From Geothrix oryzisoli (GTDB taxonomy: Bacteria; Acidobacteriota; Holophagae; Holophagales; Holophagaceae): a stretch of 64,000 nt of DNA. Of the stretch, positions 49,676 through 57,459 are shown piece after piece. Numbering within the stretch: position 1 is the stretch's first letter; every line of letters starts with the position of its first letter. Location of the stretch: contig NZ_JAKZLB010000001.1 in assembly GCF_022808865.1 (NCBI RefSeq), positions 806,001-870,000 on the forward strand, given 5' to 3'. Made by a program: the position numbers and the translations under genes. A model generated the notes under the pieces. That model was not told where the DNA came from and did no database searches. It saw nothing but the letters and a program-made list of their open reading frames with translations.

Positions 49676-50842
49676 CTAGGAGGCCTTCTGCACGGGGGCC
49701 GGCGCGGGCGCGGGTGTCTGGAGGGCCGTCAGCACCTTGGCCAGGACATCGTCCGAGTCCGCCAGCTTCAGCACCTGGTCCGGCGCCACGCCCTGACGGT
49801 CGAGTTTCTCGCCGCCGAGGCCCATCCAGCGGCGGGACACCAGCTCCACGGCCCCGCCCTGCTTCAGGAGGAACCGGCTCCGCTCCACACCCAGGCCCGG
49901 GGTCTTCTCGCCCAGGGTCCGGGCGCCGCCCTTCTTCAGGCAGGAGGCCAGCACTTCGGGAAGGCCCAGGGTCGAATGTCCCACCAGGAGCGCCAGGCGG
50001 GCGAAGGGCGTGCCCGTGCCGGCCACGGCGATGTCCCGATCGGGTTTCCCGGCTTCCTGCAGGGTGCCGAGGGAGCCCTTGGCACCCAGCAATCCCGCCA
50101 CGGCGGCGGCCTCCTCGGCGGCGCCCTTCACGCACTGGCGCAGGTCCAGCACCAGGGTCTGGCCGTGGTCCACCGCAGCCAGCGCCTTCTTCAGCTCCTC
50201 GGCGCGCCCGGGGTTCAAGTCCGGCAGGGACACCAGCAGGGCGCCCGCACCCGGCTTGACGGTCACGGGGGCCTTCGGCAGCCGCTGCAGCTGCAGGCTG
50301 GTCTTGGTGAGGTCCCCCGTGGCGTTGTAGCGATAGAGGTCCAGCGTCGCTCCTTCAGGTCCGCGGAGGCGGCGTTCCAGAGCCCAGGAACTGAGCAGGC
50401 CGACCGAATCCCCGTCCACTTTGCGGATCACGTCGCCCGGCTGGATGCCCGCCTTGGCGGCAGGGCCACCGGGCGTCACCGCCAGCACCGTGGCGTAGAG
50501 GCTGCCCCGCTTCACCACCACCAGGCCGGCCTCGGCGGGCCCGGGGTCCGGCAGCCGCAGATCCTCCGCCGACAGGTAGGCGTTCATGGGATGGGAGCGC
50601 TCCAGCACGGCCTGGACGCCGCCGGACACGACCTTCTCCATGTCGGGGGGATCCACATAGTTCTGCTGCACCAGGGCCAGCACATCCTGGATGTCGGAAA
50701 GGCCGGCCAGGGGATCCTGGGGCGGAGTCTTGACGCCCGGTTTGGGCTGGGCCTTGGCCTGCTCGCCCTGCTGGATCACCGGCAGGGTGAAGGCAGCGAC
50801 GAGAGGGAAGGAGAACACCGAGAGCCAGGTACGGGCGTGCAT
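49676..50842 (-). CDS. S41 (CtpA-like) C-terminal processing peptidase homologue, possibly inactive
   Basis: A 388-aa exported protein: signal peptide MHARTWLSVFSFPLVAAFT, helical N-domain (LALVQQNYVDP), PDZ domain (about residues 110-185, TPGGPAAKAGIQPGDVIRKVDG), then an S41 core. The lysine of the Ser-Lys dyad is kept (LGEKTPGLG), but the segment that normally reads GSASASE is HSTLGLPE, so the nucleophile position is altered or shifted. It may be a pseudo-protease or scaffold. Operon: ddl upstream, YibQ-type deacetylase downstream. Confidence 0.82.
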   Translation of the reverse strand: MHARTWLSVFSFPLVAAFTLPVIQQGEQAKAQPKPGVKTPPQDPLAGLSDIQDVLALVQQNYVDPPDMEKVVSGGVQAVLERSHPMNAYLSAEDLRLPDPGPAEAGLVVVKRGSLYATVLAVTPGGPAAKAGIQPGDVIRKVDGDSVGLLSSWALERRLRGPEGATLDLYRYNATGDLTKTSLQLQRLPKAPVTVKPGAGALLVSLPDLNPGRAEELKKALAAVDHGQTLVLDLRQCVKGAAEEAAAVAGLLGAKGSLGTLQEAGKPDRDIAVAGTGTPFARLALLVGHSTLGLPEVLASCLKKGGARTLGEKTPGLGVERSRFLLKQGGAVELVSRRWMGLGGEKLDRQGVAPDQVLKLADSDDVLAKVLTALQTPAPAPAPVQKAS

Positions 50843-50864
50843 GGGGACAGTCTACGTGGAAATG

Positions 50865-50892
50865 AGCTGTCAGCTGTCAGCTATCAGCCATC
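50865..50892. repeat. short AGCTGTC/AGCTATC heptamer array
   Basis: Four units in register: AGCTGTC, AGCTGTC, AGCTATC, AGCCATC. It is the same unit and orientation (plus-strand reading) as the longer array after speA, 30 kb away. It sits in the 88-bp gap between the starts of the S41-like gene and the end of ddl. Confidence 0.8.
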
Positions 50893-50930
50893 GACGGAGG
50901 CGCGGTCGGCCCCGGCCCCCGGGGGCGACC

Positions 50931-52040
50931 CTACCCCTGGGCGCCGCGGAACCAGTCGGTACCGGACTGGAAGCCCTTCTGCTTGGCGGCGGTCTGGGCA
51001 TGCCGGGCCAGGGCCAGGTCGATGAGCCGGGTCAGCAGCTCGGCATAGGGGATCCCGCTGGCGACCATCATCTTGGGATACATGGAAATGCTGGTGAAGC
51101 CGGGGATGAAGTTCAGCTCATTGAGGAACACCCGCCCCGTGAGCCGCTCCAGGAAGAAATCCACCCGGGCCATGCCGTAGCCATCCGAAGCCGCGAAAGC
51201 CTTGGCGGCGAGCTTGCGCACCAAGTCGGCCAGCTCCTCGGGGATGTTCGCGGGGATCTCCGTGCGGCTCTTGCCGTGGAGGTACTTGTCCTCGAAGGTG
51301 TAGAACTCGTCAGCCACGATGACTTCACCCGGCTTCGACACCAGGGGCTCGTCACCACCCAGCACCGCCACCTCGATCTCGCGGACATCCAGCCCTTGCT
51401 CCACCAGCACCCGCCGGTCGAAGGTGAAGGCCCGCTCCAGGGCCGCAGGCAGATCCTCGGCCCGCTTCACCTTCTCCACGCCGATGCTGCTGCCCAGGTT
51501 CGCCGGCTTCACGAAGAGGGGCCGGCCCAGCTTGGCGCATTCCGCCAGGCAGACAGGCTGCTCGCGACGCCAGCGTTCCTCGGTCAGGCCCACATAGGGC
51601 ACCACGGGGAGGCCCTCGGATTCCCAAAGGCGCTTGGTGATCCACTTGTCCATGCCGGCGGCCATGGCCAGCAGTCCCGCGCCCGTGTAGGGTCGGTGCA
51701 GCATCTCGAGATAGCCCTGGATCTGGCCGTCCTCGCCGCCGGCCCCGTGCAGGGCGTTGAAGAAGAGGTCCGGCAGCGGGGTGTCCTCGGCCCCCTTCTC
51801 CAGAGGCAGGAAGGGATGGTCGCTGCGCTCCGGCAGCTCGCCGGCGGCCAGGCGGGCCAGGGGGTCGCCGACCGGGGTGGTGAGAAGGACCCACACGCCG
51901 TTCCGGGCGATGCCCATGGGCTGCACCTGGAAGCGCTCCGGATCCAGGTGCTCGGCGATGGCCCGCGCCGTGACGATGGAGACTTCGTGCTCGGGAGATT
52001 CCCCACCGAAGAGAAGGCCGACGCTCAGTTTGTCGCTCAT
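50931..52040 (-). CDS. ddl: D-alanine-D-alanine ligase
   Basis: A 369-aa ATP-grasp ligase making the D-Ala-D-Ala dipeptide of peptidoglycan. It begins LSVGLLFGGESPEHEVSI; HGAGGEDGQIQG, YTGAGLLA, FVKPANLGSSIGV and NELNFIPGFTSISMYPKM are the four family blocks. The omega loop DEFYTFEDKYLHGKS is of the ordinary Ddl (Tyr) type rather than VanA type. It is followed by the S41-like and deacetylase genes on the same strand, an envelope-related group. Confidence 0.94.
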   Translation of the reverse strand: MSDKLSVGLLFGGESPEHEVSIVTARAIAEHLDPERFQVQPMGIARNGVWVLLTTPVGDPLARLAAGELPERSDHPFLPLEKGAEDTPLPDLFFNALHGAGGEDGQIQGYLEMLHRPYTGAGLLAMAAGMDKWITKRLWESEGLPVVPYVGLTEERWRREQPVCLAECAKLGRPLFVKPANLGSSIGVEKVKRAEDLPAALERAFTFDRRVLVEQGLDVREIEVAVLGGDEPLVSKPGEVIVADEFYTFEDKYLHGKSRTEIPANIPEELADLVRKLAAKAFAASDGYGMARVDFFLERLTGRVFLNELNFIPGFTSISMYPKMMVASGIPYAELLTRLIDLALARHAQTAAKQKGFQSGTDWFRGAQG

Positions 52041-52110
52041 ATCCCTACTCTAGCACCCGGGGCCGGGGCCCCTCCGGCCTGGAACCCGCGCCGGGAGCGA
52101 CGGAGATCAC

Positions 52111-52131
52111 ATTTAGGAATAGTTGATTCTT
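52111..52131 (+). promoter_or_regulatory. AT-rich motif upstream of DUF438 gene
   Basis: ATTTAGGA-N7-ATTCTT, about 36 nt before the start codon, inside a locally AT-rich stretch (52108-52148). It matches the pair of boxes upstream of norZ (46736-46755). Also visible is ATAGT-N10-ACTAT at about 52119-52138. It is a candidate promoter/operator only. Confidence 0.35.
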
Positions 52132-52166
52132 TTACTATGATAATTTCCCCTCCGGAGATGGAACCC

Positions 52167-53405
52167 ATGAGCGAACTCCTCAACAACCGGGACCACCGGA
52201 TCGCCACCCTCAAGGAGGTCATCCTGCACCTGCACCGGGGCGAGGCCCCCGAGCAGGTGCGGGGCCGGCTGGCCCAGCTGGTGGGCGAGGTGGACGCCAC
52301 CGAGATCGCGGCCATGGAGCAGTCGCTCATGGCGGATGGCATGACTCCGGAAGAGGTGAAGTCCATGTGCGACCTCCACGCGGAGGTGCTCCAGGACACC
52401 GTGGCCCAGCCCAAGGCCCGGGAGCTGCCCGCCGGCCATCCCGTAGACACCTTCCGTCGGGAGAACCGGGCCCTGGAAGCCGCCATCGGCACCGCCCGGG
52501 AGCGGGTGGAGACCCTGGAGTCCGTCCCGGACCAGTCCTATCCCGCCGATGAGCGCCTGGCCGTGCTGGGGGCCTTCAACGCCCTCATGGACGTGGACAA
52601 GCACTACCAGCGCAAGGAGCACCTGGTGTTCTCCATCCTGGAGCGCCACGGCAACACGGGACCCTCCAAGGTCATGTGGGCCAAGGACGATGAGGTGCGC
52701 GAGCTGCTCAAGGGGGCCATCGAGGTGCTGCGGGAGGAGAGCCTCAGTGGCGCCGAGCTGAAGATCCTCGTCCCCACGGTGCTGCGCCCGGCCCTGGCGG
52801 CGCTGGAGTCCATGGTCTACAAGGAGGAGACCATCCTCCTGCCCATGTGCCTGGGTCTGTTCACCGAGGAGGAGTGGGGCGAGGTCTGGCGGGACAGCCC
52901 GCGCTATGGCTGGTGCCTGGTGGAGCCCGCCGCGGGTTACGCGCCCCCCGTGGCCGCCCTGCCCGAGGATCCCGTCCGCCTGCCCGATGCCTCGGCCGTG
53001 GCCTTCCCCAGCGGCGCCCTCAGCGTCCGGCAGCTCATCGGCATCTTCTCCTCGCTGCCCGTGGACATCACCTTCGTGGACGCGGACGACCGCGTGGCCT
53101 TCTTCAGCGAGGGCCCCGACCGGGTCTTCGCCCGGAGCCGCACCATCCTGGGCCGGGAGGTGAAGCACTGCCACCCGCCCAAGAGCGTGGACGTGGTGGA
53201 GCGCATCCTCAACGACTTCAAGTCCGGCCGCCAGACCGTGGCGGAGTTCTGGATCCAGATGCAGGGGAAGTTCGTCCACATCCGCTACTTCGCCGTGCGC
53301 GACGAGGCCGGTGCCTACCTGGGCACCCTGGAGGTCACCCAGGACCTCACCCGCCTCCGCGCCCTCGAAGGTGACCGCCGCCTGCTCCAGTACGACGAAG
53401 CCTGA
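52167..53405 (+). CDS. DUF438 / hemerythrin-like / PAS domain protein
   Basis: A 412-aa cytoplasmic protein with three parts: DUF438 N-domain (residues 1-75, ATLKEVILHLHRGEAPEQV ... DGMTPEEVKSMCDLH), a hemerythrin-like helical bundle (about 95-260, HPVDTFRRENRALEAA, DKHYQRKEHLVFSILERHG, YKEETILLPM) and a C-terminal PAS domain (about 290-400, DITFVDADDRVAFFSEGPDRVF, RTILGREVKHCHPPKS). The ligand histidines and glutamates for a di-iron site are present in part. Proteins of this build occur in anaerobic/NO-stress settings beside DUF1858/DUF2249 genes and are thought to sense or repair. Start ATG 52167 or 52158. Confidence 0.87.
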   Translation: MSELLNNRDHRIATLKEVILHLHRGEAPEQVRGRLAQLVGEVDATEIAAMEQSLMADGMTPEEVKSMCDLHAEVLQDTVAQPKARELPAGHPVDTFRRENRALEAAIGTARERVETLESVPDQSYPADERLAVLGAFNALMDVDKHYQRKEHLVFSILERHGNTGPSKVMWAKDDEVRELLKGAIEVLREESLSGAELKILVPTVLRPALAALESMVYKEETILLPMCLGLFTEEEWGEVWRDSPRYGWCLVEPAAGYAPPVAALPEDPVRLPDASAVAFPSGALSVRQLIGIFSSLPVDITFVDADDRVAFFSEGPDRVFARSRTILGREVKHCHPPKSVDVVERILNDFKSGRQTVAEFWIQMQGKFVHIRYFAVRDEAGAYLGTLEVTQDLTRLRALEGDRRLLQYDEA

Positions 53406-53412
53406 GGCGCCC

Positions 53413-53925
53413 ATGGCCATCACCCCCGAAACCAAGATCGGCGACTTCCTGGCGGCCCACCCGGACCAGCAGGAGGCCCTCATCGCCCGCGTTCCCGAAT
53501 TCGCCAGGCTCCGCAACCCCATCCTCCGCCGCACGGTCGCGAAGCTGGCCACGGTGGAGCACGCGGCTCGCATGGCGGGCCTCCCCACGGCGGAGCTGGT
53601 GCGCTTCCTCCGCGAACTCGCGGGCGAGGCGGGGGAGGTCCCCACCGCCCCCGGGCCTGCTCCGGTGGCCGGGCCCCGACCGGACTGGGCGCGGCCCAGC
53701 TCGGTGCGGTCCACCCTGGATGCGGATGCCCTCCTGGCGACCGGAGACCATCCCCTGGCCCGCGTCCGCCGCGTCCTGGCGACCCTGGCCCCCGGCGAGG
53801 CCCTTCAGCTCCTGAGTCCCTTCCGCCCCGAGCCCCTGCTGGACCAGTTCCGCCAGGAGGGCACCCCCTGCTGGTGCGAAGCCGAAGGGACGGGCCGGTT
53901 CCGGACCTGGATCCTCAAACCCTGA
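53413..53925 (+). CDS. DUF1858 - DUF2249 two-domain protein
   Basis: A 170-aa protein. Residues 1-70 form a DUF1858 module (TKIGDFLAAHPDQQEALIARVPEFARLRNPILRRTVAKLATVEHAA broken across helices; a PxxxxLRNPxLRRTxA pattern is diagnostic). Residues about 100-170 form a DUF2249 module (LDADALLATGDHPLARVRRVLATLAPGEALQLLSPFRPEPLL in outline) ending with a WCE/W pair. Both are small domains found with hemerythrin-like and DUF438 proteins in NO and redox stress clusters. It starts 7 nt after the DUF438 gene, clearly the same operon. Confidence 0.85.
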   Translation: MAITPETKIGDFLAAHPDQQEALIARVPEFARLRNPILRRTVAKLATVEHAARMAGLPTAELVRFLRELAGEAGEVPTAPGPAPVAGPRPDWARPSSVRSTLDADALLATGDHPLARVRRVLATLAPGEALQLLSPFRPEPLLDQFRQEGTPCWCEAEGTGRFRTWILKP

Positions 53926-53997
53926 GAATCGGAGACACCTTTGACCCGGAAGCCGGCAGGGTTGCGCTAGGCTGTTTCACCATCCTTCGGAGTGCCC

Positions 53998-54477
53998 GTG
54001 CGGTCGGCCATCTATCCCGGCTCATTCGATCCTGTGACCCTCGGGCACTGGGACCTCATCCAGCGGGCCTCCAAGCTCGTGGACCGGCTCGTGGTGGCCG
54101 TCCTCCACAACCCGACGAAGACCCCCGCCTTCAGCGTGGACGAGCGCGTGGCCATGCTCAAGGAGCTGACCGCCTCCCTGCCCCAGGTGGAGGTGACCAC
54201 CTTCCATGGGCTCCTGGTGGACTTCGCCAAGGCGCAGAATGCGCAGTTCATCATCCGGGGCGTGCGGGCCTTCAGCGACTTCGAGTACGAGTTCCAGATG
54301 GCCCTCATGAACCGCAAGCTGGCTCCGGAGCTGGAGACGGTCTTCCTCATGCCCAAGGAGAAGTACAGCGCCGTCAGCAGCCGCTTCGTCCGTGAGATCG
54401 GCAGCATGGGCGGCAACCTCGCGGACCTGGTGCCCGAGGTGCTGCGGGCCCGCATCTCCCAGCACCTGATGAGATAG
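53998..54477 (+). CDS. coaD: phosphopantetheine adenylyltransferase
   Basis: A 159-aa enzyme for the fourth step of coenzyme A synthesis (4'-phosphopantetheine + ATP to dephospho-CoA). It has AIYPGSFDPVTLGHWDLIQRA (nucleotidyltransferase HxGH-type motif, here LGHWD), RGVRAFSDFEYEFQMALMNR and the ISSxxVR-type motif as VSSRFVREI. GTG 53998 is chosen: GGAG lies 6 nt before it, whereas the alternative GTG at 53992 overlaps that site. Hexameric in other bacteria. Confidence 0.95.
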   Translation: MRSAIYPGSFDPVTLGHWDLIQRASKLVDRLVVAVLHNPTKTPAFSVDERVAMLKELTASLPQVEVTTFHGLLVDFAKAQNAQFIIRGVRAFSDFEYEFQMALMNRKLAPELETVFLMPKEKYSAVSSRFVREIGSMGGNLADLVPEVLRARISQHLMR

Positions 54478-54584
54478 GCCCGGGTAGCCCGAACCTCCAC
54501 CCGGATCGGGCCGGAGATTGAGCGCAGGGCGCCCCGGCTCATGTGGACGGGTCGGCCGTACCGGATCTGGCTGAGGCCGGACGG

Positions 54585-56669
54585 TCAGCTCACGTCCGCC
54601 AGCTTCAGCCTCACCTGCTCGCGCTTCAGCCAGGCGGCCTGGGCCTCGCTGAGGCCATGGGCCAGGGCGCGATCCGCGGCCTCACGGCAGCGGGCCAGGA
54701 GGCGGCGGTCGCGCACCAGATCGGCCACCTGGAACTGGGGCAGGCCAGCCTGCCGCACACCGAAGAATTCCCCAGGGCCGCGCAACTCCAGGTCCCGCTG
54801 GGCGATGCGGAAGCCATCCTGGGTGTCGACCAGCGTCTGCAGACGCTCCGTCTCGGAGCCGCTGATCATGAGGAAGTGGCTGCGGTGCGCGCCACGCCCC
54901 ACGCGCCCCCGCAGCTGGTGGAGCTGGCTGAGGCCGAACCGCTCTGCGTGGTCCACCACCATCACCGTGGCGTTGGGTACGTCCACGCCCACCTCGATGA
55001 CCGTGGTGGCCAGCAGGATGCGCGCCTCCCCCGACACGAAGCGCCCCATGCGGGCGGCCAGCTCGTCGGCCTTGAGGCGGCCGTGGACCACCTCGATGCC
55101 CTCGTCCGGGAAGATCCCCCGCAGCAGCGCCTCCATGGCCTGGATGTCCCGGAGCTGCACCTTGCCTTCGTCCGACGGATCGATGCTGGGGCTCACCACG
55201 AAGGCCTGGCGGCCCTCGGCCAGCTCCCGGCGCATCTGCTCCCAGGCCCGTTCCGCGAACTCCGGCTTGTGCAGCTTCGTGGTGATGGGCTGCCGCCCAG
55301 GGGGGAGTTCATCCAGCACACTCTGGTCGAGGTCGCCGAAGACCGCCAGGGCCAGTGAGCGCGGGATGGGAGTGGCGCTCATCACCAGCCAGTGGGGATC
55401 GCCGCCCTTCTCCTTCAGCGCCTCGCGCTGCTTCACCCCAAAGCGGTGCTGCTCGTCCACCACCACCAGCCGGAGCTGGTGGAATGCGACCGATTCCTGG
55501 AACAGCGCGTGGGTGCCCACCACATAGCGGGCCTCACCGCTGGCGATGCGGGCGAGGGCCGCCCGCTTCTCCGCGGCCTTCATCCCGCCCAGCAGCAGCT
55601 GCATGCCCTCGGCGTGCTCCCCCAGGTAGCGGCGGAAGCTGGCGGCATGCTGGCGGGCCAGCACCTCCGTGGGCACCAGCAGGGCCCCCTGCCCGCCCGT
55701 CTCCGCCACCATGGCCAGGGCGAGCAGGGCGACGAGCGTCTTGCCGCTCCCCACATCGCCCTGGAGCAGGCGGTTCATCACGCGGCCCGAGGTGAGGTCG
55801 CCCACGATGTCCTTGAAGGCGCGGCGCTGGGCGCCCGTCAGGTGGAAGGGCAGGAACGACCTCAGACGTTCGCGCAGCTCCGGCGAGGTGGGCACCACCA
55901 GGCCCCGGCGCTTCAGGCGCCCGGCCCGCCGCAGGGCGACTCCGAGGGAGAACGCGAACAGTTCCTCCGCCGCCAGCCGCTGGTGCGCGGGCGAGGTTCC
56001 CGCCTCCAGCAGGGCCGGGTCGCTGTCGTCGGGCGGGTCATGCAGCAACCGGAAGGCCGTCAGGGTGTCCGGCAGATCCTTCCCCAGGTCCAGGGGCAGC
56101 CACTCCTCCCCCACATGGACCCGGCCCAGGGCCTCCTGCACCAGCTTCTGTCGCACCCGGCCGGTGAGGGGGCCCAGCTTGCGGTAGAGAGGGAGGAAGC
56201 GACGGACCCAGCCGATATCCTCGCCGCGGCCCATCACCTCGACCTGCGGCCCCCGCATCTCCAGCCCGTGCCGGCCCACGGACAGGTTGCCGAACACGAG
56301 CAGGCGGTCGCCCACCTTGAGGGCGCGGGCCAGGTAGGGCTGGTTGAACCAGATGAGGCGCAAGGTGCCCGTGCCGTCCTCCAGGAGGGCCTCCGTGAGC
56401 GCCATCCGCTGCACGCGGGTGGTGCTCTGCCGCAGGTCGCGCAGGGTGCCCAGCACCGTCACGAGGCCGGAGTCGACCGGCTCGAACCCCCGCAGATCGA
56501 GGCTGCCCAGGGACCGCAGGCTGCCGCGGTCCACGAAGCGATAGGGCAGGCTCCACAGCAGATCGCGCAGACTGTCGATACCGGCCTCCTGCAAGGCGGA
56601 GGCCCGCGCGGGGCCCAGGCCCCGGAGGACCGTCACCTTGGAGGAGAGGGGGAGGGGCGCAAGGGTCAT
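54585..56669 (-). CDS. recG: ATP-dependent DNA helicase RecG
   Basis: A 694-aa branch-migration helicase that reverses stalled replication forks. Wedge (OB) domain in the N-terminal 190 residues with LLWSLPYRFVDR; Walker A LLQGDVGSGKTLVAL; Walker B VVVDEQHRFGVKQREAL; helicase motifs MSATPIPRSLAL, HGRLKADE, ATTVIEVGVDVPNATVMV and LRGRVGRG. The C-terminal RecG-typical LRGPGEFFGVRQAGLP is present. Full length. It follows the DUF1835-like gene by 10 nt. Confidence 0.97.
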   Translation of the reverse strand: MTLAPLPLSSKVTVLRGLGPARASALQEAGIDSLRDLLWSLPYRFVDRGSLRSLGSLDLRGFEPVDSGLVTVLGTLRDLRQSTTRVQRMALTEALLEDGTGTLRLIWFNQPYLARALKVGDRLLVFGNLSVGRHGLEMRGPQVEVMGRGEDIGWVRRFLPLYRKLGPLTGRVRQKLVQEALGRVHVGEEWLPLDLGKDLPDTLTAFRLLHDPPDDSDPALLEAGTSPAHQRLAAEELFAFSLGVALRRAGRLKRRGLVVPTSPELRERLRSFLPFHLTGAQRRAFKDIVGDLTSGRVMNRLLQGDVGSGKTLVALLALAMVAETGGQGALLVPTEVLARQHAASFRRYLGEHAEGMQLLLGGMKAAEKRAALARIASGEARYVVGTHALFQESVAFHQLRLVVVDEQHRFGVKQREALKEKGGDPHWLVMSATPIPRSLALAVFGDLDQSVLDELPPGRQPITTKLHKPEFAERAWEQMRRELAEGRQAFVVSPSIDPSDEGKVQLRDIQAMEALLRGIFPDEGIEVVHGRLKADELAARMGRFVSGEARILLATTVIEVGVDVPNATVMVVDHAERFGLSQLHQLRGRVGRGAHRSHFLMISGSETERLQTLVDTQDGFRIAQRDLELRGPGEFFGVRQAGLPQFQVADLVRDRRLLARCREAADRALAHGLSEAQAAWLKREQVRLKLADVS

Positions 56670-56679
56670 GGCTGCTGTT

Positions 56680-57390
56680 TCAGCCTAGCCGCGCCTCCAT
56701 CGACTCCACCATCTTCGTCACGAAGCGGTCGCCGTACCAGACCCCGTGACGGGGATCCTCCAGCCTCCGGAGCGCCTCCATGAGGGCCGGCAGCCCATGC
56801 ACGCCCTGTTCGACCAGCCCCCGGATCTGCCTGTGCGTCCGGCCGGGCCCATCCACCGGATGGTCCTCGGCGAGCCTGGCCAGGGCCCGGGCCAGCCACG
56901 GCAAGGCCGGAATGCCGCAGCCCGCCAGGGGGCGCCAGCCCCCCTCGAGGAAGCCCCCCCAAAGGCTCCGGGCCTGCGCCAGGGTGTCCTCCTCCAGCAG
57001 GATGCGCCCGGCGAAGAGGCTCGGCAGGGTGGCGGGCGCGAGCTGCGCCACGCTGTGGTCCAGCGGCACCAGGTCGGAAAGGGTCCCCTCCGGCAGGGCC
57101 GCCAGGATCCAGAGGAGGCAGGCCTGCTCCCAGGGATCCGGCCCGAACCACAGGACGGGCTCCGCGACCCCGCCCAGGTCCTCCAGGACCAGCGGCGCCG
57201 GGGCCTCCTCCACCGGCAGGCCCCACCAGGCCGCCCTCAGGCCCGGGAGCTGGGAGGCATCCGGCGTCCACGGACCCACGGCCGGGGAATCCCGGCAGAC
57301 ACGCACCGAACCGGGCAGGCCCGAGCGCCGGTGCACCACCGCGGAAGCGTCACCGCAGTGGAGATGGATCAGGCTGTCGTGCGAAGCCAT
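56680..57390 (-). CDS. DUF1835-like hypothetical protein
   Basis: A 236-aa protein. The start at ATG 57390 (MASHDSLIHLHCGDASAV) follows GGAG. The opening IHLHCGDASAV, CRDSPAVGPW, and LWFGPDPWEQACLLWILAAL segments resemble DUF1835 proteins (GDs, RDxLxxGP, LWxGPxxxDQLxLL), a family of unknown function with a nucleotide-binding-like fold. The C-terminal half is helical and ends near GVWYGDRFVTKMVE. It lies just upstream of recG on the same strand. The family call is by eye. Confidence 0.7.
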   Translation of the reverse strand: MASHDSLIHLHCGDASAVVHRRSGLPGSVRVCRDSPAVGPWTPDASQLPGLRAAWWGLPVEEAPAPLVLEDLGGVAEPVLWFGPDPWEQACLLWILAALPEGTLSDLVPLDHSVAQLAPATLPSLFAGRILLEEDTLAQARSLWGGFLEGGWRPLAGCGIPALPWLARALARLAEDHPVDGPGRTHRQIRGLVEQGVHGLPALMEALRRLEDPRHGVWYGDRFVTKMVESMEARLG

Positions 57391-57459
57391 GGATCGCTCC
57401 GAGGTGGGGACACCCCAGCATACGACCCTGGTCAATCCGCTCCCTGTGGGCCTGCGCGG

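Noticed and set aside
54478-54584. Hairpin-like GGCCCG...CGGGCC between coaD and recG as terminator
   Set aside because: Arms are interrupted and no T-run follows; too weak to list as a feature.
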